Position numbers and translations under genes: made by a program. Shown piece by piece: positions 6,240 to 13,250 of a stretch of 14,894 bases of DNA. The stretch's first letter is position 1. Each line of letters begins with the position of its first letter. Origin of the DNA: an uncultured Actinomycetes bacterium. GTDB taxonomy: Bacteria > Actinomycetota > Actinomycetes > Nanopelagicales > Nanopelagicaceae. The DNA is taken from positions 1 through 14,894 of the forward strand of contig CAILBF010000216.1 in the NCBI GenBank assembly GCA_903832395.1, given 5' to 3'. The notes beneath the pieces are model-generated. The model had not been told where the DNA came from. It searched no databases and saw only the letters and a list, made by a program, of their open reading frames with translations.

Positions 6240-7667
6240 AGCCATCCAAGCCTCAATTGCATCAGGATGACGTGGAATATTTTCACTCAAATTAAAGCAA
6301 CCGGTTTCAGTTACTAATACGTCATCTTCAATGCGAATTCCGATTCCGCGATACTCCGGCGCAAATAGCTCATCATCAGGCTGGATATATAGACCAGGTT
6401 CGACCGTTAAAATCATTCCGGCCTCTAATTTCGCTTCCGTGTACTGATCTTTACGGGCTTGGGCACAATCATGGACGTCCATACCCAACATGTGACTGAC
6501 TCCATGCAAAGTCCAGCGCTTATGCAAACCAACTTCAGGACGCATGGACTCTTCTGCACTAACCGTTAAGACACCCATATCAACTAAACCTTGGGCTAAA
6601 ACTTGATGGCAGGCCTTATTGATTTCAAGGAAATCAACACCTGCACGAATTGCCGCAAAGCCAGCCTTTTGTGCTTCATAAACCAACATATACAAAGAGC
6701 GCTGTGCAGGTGAGAACTTTCCATTAATTGGCAGAGTGCGCGTTATATCGGCTGTGTAATAAGAATCTAACTCAACTCCTGCGTCGAGCAATAGTAGTTC
6801 ACCGCTTTTTACATCACCATCATTGCGCGTCCAATGTAAAACGCAGGCATGTGCGCCAGCGGCTGAAATTGTGTCATACCCTAAATCATTTCCCTCAATA
6901 CGAGCGCGACCGAAGAATGCGGCCTCAATAACGCGCTCTCCGCGCGGTCTTGCAACTGCAGCTGGCAGCGCCAAGATGGCGTCGTTAAAACCACGATGGG
7001 TTACATCAACTGCTTTTTGCATCTCGTTAATTTCATACTCATCTTTTATTAGACGGGCGACAGAGACAAAATTTTCTAATTCCCTAGCGCGCGGATTCTT
7101 CTTAATCGTCGAATCCAATAGTGCGTCGATTCCAGCTAAGGCAACGGAAGGTGTGCCATCTTTAAGAAGGGCTGCAAGATCGCTAACTTTGCGGACCTCA
7201 ATACCAAATCGCGTAGCTGCCTCATCGGTAGTGAAGCGGCGACCAACCCACAGCTCGCCATATGTGCGATCGTGATAGAAGGCGCTTGTATCCCGAGTCG
7301 ATCGGGGTTGAATGTACAAAATCGAATCATGGCCTGCCCCGTTTGGCTCCATGACTAAAACCGCGTCGGATGTAACTTCTTCGCCTTGGACACCCGTGTA
7401 ATATGCAAAAGCACTATGAGGGCGGAAACGGTAATCAGTGTCATTACTTCTTACTTTGGCATTTCCGCTTGGAATCAAAATACGTAAACCAGAAAACACT
7501 TCAGATAGTTTGGAGCGGCGGGCAAAACAATGTTCGATTACGGGATCCTGTGTTATGCCAACTAGTGGTGAAGGCGCCCACCCAGTTTTCATAAAGTCGG
7601 CATAGGCATCTGAAGGTGGCACGTCGTAAACGCGACGGCTTTCCACGGGCTGATCAGCTGATTCCAT
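6228..7667 (-). CDS. pepP: Xaa-Pro aminopeptidase (aminopeptidase P, M24B)
   Basis: Cytoplasmic dimetal peptidase that removes the N-terminal residue from peptides with proline in second position, part of peptide recycling. Of 479 residues, roughly 40-180 form the AMP_N domain (RRSKL near 50, YRFRPHSAFAYYTG near 79-92), and the pita-bread catalytic domain follows. All five metal ligands are visible: D295 (LLLLDAG), D307 (TADITRT), H392 (HGVSHMLGMDVHD), E423 (TVEPGLY) and E447 (GIRIEDD). The D-D spacing of 12 rather than the 11 of E. coli PepP is, from memory, common in actinobacterial members. The ATG at 7667 has only a weak GGG upstream. The gene is convergent with crcB2 (12-base overlap) and divergent from the sugar locus. 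Confidence 0.94.
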   Translation of the reverse strand: MESADQPVESRRVYDVPPSDAYADFMKTGWAPSPLVGITQDPVIEHCFARRSKLSEVFSGLRILIPSGNAKVRSNDTDYRFRPHSAFAYYTGVQGEEVTSDAVLVMEPNGAGHDSILYIQPRSTRDTSAFYHDRTYGELWVGRRFTTDEAATRFGIEVRKVSDLAALLKDGTPSVALAGIDALLDSTIKKNPRARELENFVSVARLIKDEYEINEMQKAVDVTHRGFNDAILALPAAVARPRGERVIEAAFFGRARIEGNDLGYDTISAAGAHACVLHWTRNDGDVKSGELLLLDAGVELDSYYTADITRTLPINGKFSPAQRSLYMLVYEAQKAGFAAIRAGVDFLEINKACHQVLAQGLVDMGVLTVSAEESMRPEVGLHKRWTLHGVSHMLGMDVHDCAQARKDQYTEAKLEAGMILTVEPGLYIQPDDELFAPEYRGIGIRIEDDVLVTETGCFNLSENIPRHPDAIEAWMASLR

Positions 7668-7769
7668 GGCCCTAGCCTACAAGAAGGAATTCCAAATGCC
7701 ACTAGCAAGAATTGCTTTTATTGAGTTACAGTCCGCACATATTAAGCGCGAGTTAACCTTGGGAGAATC
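7668..7769. promoter_or_regulatory. Divergent gap between pepP and rbsD-like gene
   Basis: These 102 bases should hold the promoters of both divergent genes, but no clear -35/-10 pair stands out. The gap contains an 8-bp palindrome GGAATTCC (7687-7694), a small hairpin AGCAA-GAA-TTGCT (near 7703-7715) followed by T's, and a GTTAAC palindrome (7752-7757). A short ORF with a good Shine-Dalgarno starts at 7696 and runs into the rbsD-like gene (see findings). The inverted repeats seen near the ROK regulator are not repeated here. Confidence 0.35.
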
Positions 7770-8159
7770 ATGTTACGTAATGGAGTTATTAACGGACAAC
7801 TGGCATCGGTATTAGCTCGTTTCCGTCACGTAAACACCTTGGCCATTGTCGATGGCCCTTTCCCTAGCTACCCAGGTGTCGAACTCGTCGATTTAGCACT
7901 GATCAAGGGCTTCCCATCGATACCAGATGTTTTGGATGCAATTTTGCCTTTGATGGAACTAACTGGTTTGTACTTAGCTAATGAATTTAGTGAAAAGGTA
8001 GATGCCCTAACTGTTGAAAAGTATAAAAAGCATCACAGTGGAGTTCCAACTATATTGATCCCTCATGAAGAGTTCAAAATAAAAGTTGGCCAAGCTCTTG
8101 CAATTATTCACACTGGCGATGCAGTCCCGTATAGCAGTGTAATTTTGAAATCAGGTTAA
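7770..8159 (+). CDS. RbsD/FucU-family sugar mutarotase (pyranase)
   Basis: Predicted cytoplasmic enzyme that speeds exchange between pyranose and furanose (or anomeric) forms of a sugar before phosphorylation or oxidation. The 129 residues match the family's usual length. H20 in ARFRHVNTLAIVDG, D28, H99 in PHEEFK and Y121 in GDAVPYSSVILKSG align with catalytic or ligand residues of RbsD. The usual Asn two residues after that Tyr is Ser (S123), so the substrate may not be ribose. The ATG follows GGGAG by a short 4-base spacer. It is 7 bases from the dehydrogenase gene, so the two probably form one unit. The locus lacks an obvious ribokinase, another reason not to call it rbsD outright. Confidence 0.85.
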   Translation: MLRNGVINGQLASVLARFRHVNTLAIVDGPFPSYPGVELVDLALIKGFPSIPDVLDAILPLMELTGLYLANEFSEKVDALTVEKYKKHHSGVPTILIPHEEFKIKVGQALAIIHTGDAVPYSSVILKSG

Positions 8160-8166
8160 GTTAAAT

Positions 8167-9147
8167 ATGGTAAGAATTGGAATAATTGGTACTGGAGTTA
8201 TGGGTGCTGGGCATGCGAGATTTATTAAAGAATCTGTCCCTAGTGCGCAAGTAGTTGCACTCTTTGATATCGACACTGAAAAAATGGCTGCTTTGGCACT
8301 TGAACTCGGAACCGTTTTAGTTCAGACGACAGACCCAGCCGCTCTGATGAGCCACCCAGATGTTGACGCTGTGATTATTGCTTCACCAGACCCATTGCAC
8401 GTCGCTCACTTAAGGCTGGCAATTTCGAGTGGAAAGCCAATTTTGTGCGAGAAGCCCATCGCGACAACGATCGAAGATGCCCGAACCATTGCTTCGGAAA
8501 TTCGAGTTTATGAAGACAGAATCGGCAAACATTTAATCCACTTTGGATTTATGCGGCGTTTTGATCCTGCATACAGAGAGGTCCGTCGGTTGATTGAAAC
8601 CGGAGATTACGGCAAACCGACCTTCTTTAGAACTATTACCCGAAATGTTGCCTCGACTGGTGCAACAACCCCTGGGCTTTTTACAAACATCGCAATCCAC
8701 GATTTTGATATTTTTCGTTGGCTATTCAAGGATGAATGGGTCTCTGTTCAAAGTCACTACCCTCGAAAATCTTCGATATCACCCGAAGGAATTGCAGATC
8801 CTCTTGTGATTACTGCGTTTATGAAGTCAGGCATCATGATGGTTGCCGATATCGTGGCATTTAATAATTATGGTTATGACGTCCGCGCTGAAGTTGTATG
8901 CGAAAAAGGTTCGATCGAAATCGGCATTAATGGTGATGTTATTACACGTGCAAATCGGTTGATGGGCGCGCATACCGGTGGAAAAATGGAAGAAAATTGG
9001 ATTCCACGCTTCACGCAATCGTACATAGAAGAATTGCGAGCTTGGGTGGCAACCATTACGACCGGAGTAGCGAATCCAGATTTAGCGACAGTTGATGATG
9101 CACTTGCTGCAAATGAAGTCTGCGCCTTAGGGGTCGCCTCTATTTAA
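8167..9147 (+). CDS. Gfo/Idh/MocA oxidoreductase, inositol 2-dehydrogenase-like
   Basis: NAD(P)-dependent oxidoreductase of 326 residues, predicted to act on a cyclic polyol or sugar in the cytoplasm. The N-terminal Rossmann fold has GIIGTGVMGAGH (5-16) and D34 after the second strand, favouring NAD. CEKP (94-97) supplies the conserved Lys K96. The C-terminal half resembles IolG: GFMRRFDPAY (127-136), IHDFD (177-181), SVQSHYPRKSS and the YGYD-EVV region. The His of the catalytic pair is present (H178), but the position of the usual Asp four residues earlier is Asn (N174). It follows the mutarotase gene by 7 bases and its stop overlaps the convergent ROK gene stop (TTAA). Inositol dehydrogenase is the closest recognised type, but a related aldose or ketose dehydrogenase is possible. 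Confidence 0.85.
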   Translation: MVRIGIIGTGVMGAGHARFIKESVPSAQVVALFDIDTEKMAALALELGTVLVQTTDPAALMSHPDVDAVIIASPDPLHVAHLRLAISSGKPILCEKPIATTIEDARTIASEIRVYEDRIGKHLIHFGFMRRFDPAYREVRRLIETGDYGKPTFFRTITRNVASTGATTPGLFTNIAIHDFDIFRWLFKDEWVSVQSHYPRKSSISPEGIADPLVITAFMKSGIMMVADIVAFNNYGYDVRAEVVCEKGSIEIGINGDVITRANRLMGAHTGGKMEENWIPRFTQSYIEELRAWVATITTGVANPDLATVDDALAANEVCALGVASI

Positions 9148-10289
9148 CTGGCAGATACCTTATAAAAGAATTGATCTAAACCAAGCTGGGCCGATCCCAG
9201 GAGGGCGGCATCTTCACCCAATTGTGAAGTCTCGATTTGCAAATTCTTAGTTGCAAGGGCACCTGCCCGCTGATAAACAGATTCTTTTATAGTCGCTAGA
9301 ACTAAATCAGTTCCATCAACTAAACTCCCTGTAATCACTATTTTACTCGGATTTAGTAAGTTCACGGCATCAGCCAAGGCGTGTCCAATATAGGAACTAG
9401 CCTCTGTTACTAAATTGAGAATCTTCGTATCTCCTTTCCGGCAGAGTTCGGCAATATCTTTTGAGTTCTCAACTTTATAGCCCAAGGTTCTAATTTTTTC
9501 AACTAGTGCCCATCCGCTTGCAAATGATTCAACGCAATCCGTGTGTCCACAGCGGCAAGCAATACCTTTAAGGGCGTCTAATTGAATATGCCCAATATCG
9601 CCGGCCGAACCATTTGATCCACGATGCAGCTGATTATTTAGTATCAAGCCACTACCAATACCGGTTGCTATTTTTACTAGAATTAAATTCTTCTCATTAG
9701 GGTAAACCAATCGATGCTCGGCGATTGCCAACAAGTTTGCATCATTCTCCAAATAGGTAGGTAATCCAAAGATGTCATGGAATTCTTGATGGAAATTAAT
9801 TTTGTCCCAACCTCGCATAATGGGCGGGCTAACAACTTTTCCTAATTCATGTGAAACTGGACCGGGAACGCCGATGATGACTCCAAGCCGTTTGCTTTTG
9901 TTAATTCCCTTAAAACTCTCTTTAAGTAGCGCGATACTTTGTGGAAAAATTTGATCAGGACCATCTTCAATTGAGATACTAGTACTGGTTGATTTCAGAA
10001 CCTCTCCTTTTATATTCGAAATCGCCACAGACATCGAAGTAGCTGAAAAGTAAACAATTCCTACATACCCCGAGTTTTCATTTAATGAAAGGTAAGAAGC
10101 GTTTCTTCCCCCGTGAGATAGAGTTCCAGCACTTTCAATCAGAGTATCGGAACCCAATAAGTGTTTAATGCCATGGCTAACGGTAACCCTAGAAAAACCG
10201 GTCAATTCTTGAATTTCTGCACGCGTTAATTGAGGGCGCCCTCGGAAACATTGGATTAAATCTCTTTCACTGTGAGATGTTGAATTCAT
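9144..10289 (-). CDS. ROK-family transcriptional repressor
   Basis: Likely sugar-responsive repressor of the flanking transport genes. With the start at ATG 10289 it has 381 residues: a winged helix-turn-helix at about 6-60 (RAEIQELTGFSRVTVSHGIKHL), then an ATPase-like ROK domain with GVPGPV, ENDAN, TGIGSG and the ROK signature GSAGDIGH. The zinc site is present (H234, C245, C247, C252; pattern CRCGHTDC). I prefer ATG 10289 to the in-frame TTG 10301 because a GGAG lies 7 bases before the ATG and because the predicted promoter would leave only about 8 bases before the TTG. It is divergent from the binding-protein gene and converges on the dehydrogenase gene with a 4-base overlap. A ROK sugar kinase is less likely given the N-terminal DNA-binding domain. 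Confidence 0.92.
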   Translation of the reverse strand: MNSTSHSERDLIQCFRGRPQLTRAEIQELTGFSRVTVSHGIKHLLGSDTLIESAGTLSHGGRNASYLSLNENSGYVGIVYFSATSMSVAISNIKGEVLKSTSTSISIEDGPDQIFPQSIALLKESFKGINKSKRLGVIIGVPGPVSHELGKVVSPPIMRGWDKINFHQEFHDIFGLPTYLENDANLLAIAEHRLVYPNEKNLILVKIATGIGSGLILNNQLHRGSNGSAGDIGHIQLDALKGIACRCGHTDCVESFASGWALVEKIRTLGYKVENSKDIAELCRKGDTKILNLVTEASSYIGHALADAVNLLNPSKIVITGSLVDGTDLVLATIKESVYQRAGALATKNLQIETSQLGEDAALLGSAQLGLDQFFYKVSAS

Positions 10290-10313
10290 AGCTTTCTCCA
10301 ATCACCATGATTT

Positions 10314-10339
10314 GTTATCTAACCGTTATGCAGGATAAC
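10314..10339. promoter_or_regulatory. Inverted repeat, candidate ROK autoregulatory operator
   Basis: GTTATC (10314-10319) and GATAAC (10334-10339) are perfect inverted repeats with 14 bases between them. They overlap the predicted -10 element and spacer of the repressor's own promoter, a placement suited to autorepression. A 6-bp arm length could occur by chance. Confidence 0.4.
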
Positions 10340-10345
10340 TTGCAA
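10317..10345 (-). promoter_or_regulatory. Predicted promoter of the ROK gene
   Basis: On the minus strand TTGCAA (10345-10340) and TTAGAT (10322-10317) are separated by exactly 17 bases, matching a sigma-70-type -35/-10 layout with 4 of 6 consensus bases in each box. Transcription would start near 10310, about 20 bases before ATG 10289. Confidence 0.5.
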
Positions 10346-10364
10346 TAGATAGAGCCTATAGGTA

Positions 10365-10393
10365 TTGTTCACGATTAAGCAATCTTTTGTAAA
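10365..10393 (+). promoter_or_regulatory. Possible promoter of the sugar transport operon
   Basis: TTGTTC (10365-10370) and TGTAAA (10388-10393) are 17 bases apart. Neither box is a close match to consensus, but the position gives a leader of about 35 bases before GTG 10435, and the -10 candidate lies inside the palindrome at 10388-10403, which would let a bound repressor block it. Confidence 0.35.
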
Positions 10394-10403
10394 TAAATTT
10401 ACA
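10388..10403. promoter_or_regulatory. Palindromic candidate operator upstream of the binding-protein gene
   Basis: TGTAAAT and ATTTACA are perfect 7-bp inverted arms around a 2-base AA centre. The site is 31 bases upstream of the binding-protein start and in the gap shared with the divergent ROK repressor gene. AT-rich palindromes are typical of ROK operators such as those of NagC and XylR, so this is the best candidate for repressor control of the transport operon. The link to this repressor is inferred. Confidence 0.5.
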
Positions 10404-10434
10404 TAAGCTTGTCCCAACCTAAAAGGAGTAAATA

Positions 10435-11454
10435 GTGAAGAAAACTCGTTTCCTCGCTGCCGGTATTTCGGTTGTTGTAACAGGCGCACTCGTGTTCGCC
10501 GGTGCAGCACCCTCACACGCAGCTGTCAAAAAACTCTCAACCATCAGAATTGCTGCAGTTGTAAAGGGTTTAGATAATCCTTATTTCATCAGCGTCAAGG
10601 CTGGAATTGTTGATACCGCTAAGAAACTAGGCGTTACTGCAAATGTTCAAGCAGCCCCTGGACTTAATGATGATATTGGGCAAGCAAATAAGTTAGATGC
10701 CCTAGCAGGACAAAATTACGACTGCTATATCGTAATTCCAATTTCTTCAAATAACCTTTCACAGGGTCTCGGCAAGATCACTAAAGCAGGAAAGCCAATC
10801 ATTAATATTGATTCACCTGTAGATCCTGCATCCCTTAAGGCAGCCGGCGGAAAGATTACTTCTTTCGCTGGAACAGACAACACTGCTGCTGGTAAAGCAG
10901 GCGGCGTATCAATGCTTAAATTAATCGGTTCAGGCAAGAAGATTGCTCTTATTGCAGGTCTTGCCGGAAACGTTACATCAAATGCCCGCATCGATGGCTT
11001 CAAAGCTGGCGCAGCCGGTAGCACTTTTGTTGGACCTGTTAACGCTGACTGGGACACAACAAAGGCACTTGATGCAGCTAATCAAATGTTGGTAGCGAAT
11101 CCAGATATCGCAGCATTCTTCGCTGCAAATGACCAGATGGCTCAAGGAATTGCTAAGGCAGTTGCTGCTTCCGGCAAGAAGATTCCAGTCTACGGCGTAG
11201 ACGGAATCATGGATAACTTGAACCTTATTAAGAGTGGTTCAGTTACCGCTTCTGTTTCACAGTACCCATACGTCATGGGCAAGATGGGTGTTGAGGCCTG
11301 TGTTGTTCTTGCACAAGGTGGAAAGGTTCCAGCTTGGACCATTACACCTTACGGAATCATTGATTCAAGCAACGTCGATAAGGCACTTGCTACTAAGAAT
11401 CAATTGCCACCAGGGGCGTACAGCGACCCATACGCCAAATTGATTAAGAAGTAA
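10435..11454 (+). CDS. Sugar ABC transporter substrate-binding protein (periplasmic-binding-protein-4 / ribose-allose type)
   Basis: Extracytoplasmic receptor that captures a sugar and delivers it to the permease. The 339 residues start with a Sec signal peptide (MKKTRF, hydrophobic core about 7-24) and a type I cleavage site after SHA (A29). No lipobox Cys is present. The mature part shows the type I binding-protein pattern: IRIAAVVKGLDNPYF (37-51), FAGTDNTAAGK, a SNARIDGF hinge segment, NADWDTTKA, FAANDQMAQGIAKAV and VYGVDG. The GTG start has a strong Shine-Dalgarno AAGGAG at 10423-10428. Lys codons are mostly AAG (about 22 of 31), unlike the ATPase gene nearby (about 6 of 17), consistent with high expression. 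It is the first gene of the transport operon. Family is firm; ligand (fructose, allulose or another monosaccharide) is not fixed by sequence. Confidence 0.93.
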   Translation: MKKTRFLAAGISVVVTGALVFAGAAPSHAAVKKLSTIRIAAVVKGLDNPYFISVKAGIVDTAKKLGVTANVQAAPGLNDDIGQANKLDALAGQNYDCYIVIPISSNNLSQGLGKITKAGKPIINIDSPVDPASLKAAGGKITSFAGTDNTAAGKAGGVSMLKLIGSGKKIALIAGLAGNVTSNARIDGFKAGAAGSTFVGPVNADWDTTKALDAANQMLVANPDIAAFFAANDQMAQGIAKAVAASGKKIPVYGVDGIMDNLNLIKSGSVTASVSQYPYVMGKMGVEACVVLAQGGKVPAWTITPYGIIDSSNVDKALATKNQLPPGAYSDPYAKLIKK

Positions 11455-11475
11455 TCAAAGCGGTATAAAAGAACA

Positions 11476-12483
11476 ATGAATCAAACGTCTAAGGCAGCAA
11501 CCTCTTCCGCGCATGCGGAGGAGGTTGCTCCTTCGACCCTAGAAAAAATTCGCCTCGCTAGCAAAGACCCCTTTTTCTGGTCAAACTGGATTGTAGTAAT
11601 TGCATTCATTCTTGTTGTTTTAGTTTTCGGTTTAATTTCACCTGGGAGTTATCTAACTCGCTATAACTTAAATAACATTTTAGTCGCTTCATCAATTCCC
11701 GCTATTATTGTGGTCGGTCAAACTTTTGCAGTCGCAACAGCCGGAATTGACTTATCTGTAAGTTCGACAATGACATTAGGAGCAGTTGTTTTTGGACTGG
11801 CATTTACTAACGGTTGGCCTCTTTGGTCTTGTGCGATTGCCGGAACTCTTTCTGGGCTTGTTTGCGGTGTTGCAAACGGGCTCATAATCGCAAAACGAAA
11901 AATCAGCGATTTCATCGTTACCCTTGGAATGCTTTCGGTTGCTGCCGGCCTTGCTCTTGTCTTTAGTGATGGCCGCCCACGACAGATCGTAAGTGAACCA
12001 CTCGCGCAGTTAGCGATTGGCGGAAAAGGTAATATCCCATACCTAATGATGATTGCAATCGCAATAACAGTCGCGGCACATTTCTTTTTGTTCAATACAA
12101 GATTCGGAATACACATCTTGGCTACCGGTGGCGATCCTGAAGCCGCGCGTGCAATGGGCGTAAATATAGATTTAGTAAAAATAACTGTTTATGCAATATC
12201 CGGGACTCTTGCAGGATTTGCCGCGATGCTTACTATTTCCAGAATCGGTGCGGCCGAACCTGCAGCCAATACGTCAATTCTTCTCAACAGTGTTGCCGCT
12301 GTTGTTTTAGGTGGAGTGAGCCTCTTTGGCGGACGAGGAACAATCTTTGGTCCATTCATCGCGACACTTCTTCTCCAAGCTCTTACTAATGGCCTAACCG
12401 TTGTAGGAGTTGCCGCGTACTACCAATATGTTTCTATCGGACTTGTTGTAATCCTCTCGGCTGCATTGGTAAAAACAAAATGA
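11476..12483 (+). CDS. Sugar ABC transporter permease (RbsC/FrcC-like, BPD_transp_2)
   Basis: Forms the membrane channel of the importer. In 335 residues, a hydrophilic N-terminus of about 35 residues precedes eight to ten hydrophobic segments beginning near 38. Family motifs are VGQTFAVATAGIDLSVSS (80-97), ISDFIVTLGMLSVAAGLAL (143-161), the cytoplasmic ATPase-coupling loop ATGGDPEAARAMGVN (216-230) and the C-terminal AAVVLGGVSLFGGRGTIFG (274-292). The gap after the binding-protein gene is 21 bases with no hairpin, so no attenuator is apparent. The stop overlaps the ATPase start (ATGA), coupling the two. Only one permease gene is present, so the channel is probably a homodimer. Confidence 0.94.
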   Translation: MNQTSKAATSSAHAEEVAPSTLEKIRLASKDPFFWSNWIVVIAFILVVLVFGLISPGSYLTRYNLNNILVASSIPAIIVVGQTFAVATAGIDLSVSSTMTLGAVVFGLAFTNGWPLWSCAIAGTLSGLVCGVANGLIIAKRKISDFIVTLGMLSVAAGLALVFSDGRPRQIVSEPLAQLAIGGKGNIPYLMMIAIAITVAAHFFLFNTRFGIHILATGGDPEAARAMGVNIDLVKITVYAISGTLAGFAAMLTISRIGAAEPAANTSILLNSVAAVVLGGVSLFGGRGTIFGPFIATLLLQALTNGLTVVGVAAYYQYVSIGLVVILSAALVKTK

Positions 12484-13244
12484 TGAGTAAAAATATCGAA
12501 TACGCGATTGAAGTTAAAGGTATCAAGAAGTCTTTTGGAAGCGTTGAAGCCCTGCGTGGAGTCTCCCTTTTTGCAAAACCCGGTGAGGTAACGGCAATTG
12601 TGGGCGATAACGGAGCTGGCAAATCGACTCTTATCAAATGTATTTCTGGAGTTTATACAGCCGATGAAGGGTCAATTTCTATTAACGGCGAGTTAGTTCA
12701 TTTTACAACACCAGAGGAATCTCGGTCTTTTGGCATTGAAACGGTTTACCAAACACTAGGATTAATTGAGGATCTAACTATTTGGCAGAACCTCTTTCTT
12801 AACCGCGAGAAATTAAAAGGCATTGGACCTTTCAAAGTTCTAAACAAGGACGCAATGCGACAAGAATCCGCGACAATGTTAAAGAACCTTGATGTCTATA
12901 TTCCTTCTATTAAATCCCGAGTTCGCGGTCTTTCGGGTGGGCAGCGTCAAGCGGTCGCTATTTGTCGAGCAGCTGGTTGGGGTTCACGAGTTGTTATTAT
13001 GGATGAACCAACTGCGGCCCTTGGAGTACGCGAAACTGCAAAAGTTGAAGACTTAATCAAGAGAATGCAAAATCAAGGCCTTGCGATTTTGCTCATTAGC
13101 CATAATTTCGATCAAGTATTGAGGCTTTCCGACCAAATTTGGGTTATGCGTCAAGGAAATGTAATGGCTGGAATGCGAGCCAAAGATACAACTGGTGATG
13201 AACTTGTCGCCCTCATTACTGGCGCCAGCGCTGGAAGAAAGTAG
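12480..13244 (+). CDS. Sugar ABC transporter ATP-binding protein, single nucleotide-binding domain (FrcA-like)
   Basis: Cytoplasmic ATPase that powers the importer. All NBD motifs are present in 254 residues: Walker A GDNGAGKST (42-50), Q-loop Q91, signature LSGGQ (151-155), Walker B VVIMDEP (D175, E176) and the switch His H208 in LLISHN. It carries one NBD, whereas RbsA, AlsA, XylG and MglA carry two fused NBDs of about 500 residues. A single-domain ATPase with this permease type is the arrangement of the rhizobial fructose system FrcBCA, and a FrcK-like kinase also follows here. The start overlaps the permease stop as ATGA; a second ATG three bases later is equally possible. The next gene starts 6 bases after the stop. 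Confidence 0.94.
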   Translation: MMSKNIEYAIEVKGIKKSFGSVEALRGVSLFAKPGEVTAIVGDNGAGKSTLIKCISGVYTADEGSISINGELVHFTTPEESRSFGIETVYQTLGLIEDLTIWQNLFLNREKLKGIGPFKVLNKDAMRQESATMLKNLDVYIPSIKSRVRGLSGGQRQAVAICRAAGWGSRVVIMDEPTAALGVRETAKVEDLIKRMQNQGLAILLISHNFDQVLRLSDQIWVMRQGNVMAGMRAKDTTGDELVALITGASAGRK

Positions 13245-13250
13245 TAACTA

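Noticed and set aside
6823..7275. 150-residue plus-strand ORF opposite the aminopeptidase
   Set aside because: Antisense shadow of an intact M24B peptidase; no Shine-Dalgarno and no family resemblance.
7770..8159. Naming this gene rbsD as part of a ribose operon
   Set aside because: No ribokinase is nearby, the ATPase is the single-domain type and not RbsA-like, and the Asn expected near the C-terminus is Ser.
10290..10301. TTG 10301 as the start of the ROK gene
   Set aside because: It overlaps the Shine-Dalgarno (GGAG) serving ATG 10289 and would lie about 8 bases from the predicted transcription start.
10355..10362. CCTATAGG palindrome between the two operators
   Set aside because: An 8-bp palindrome with no extension is expected by chance and sits in no clear promoter position.
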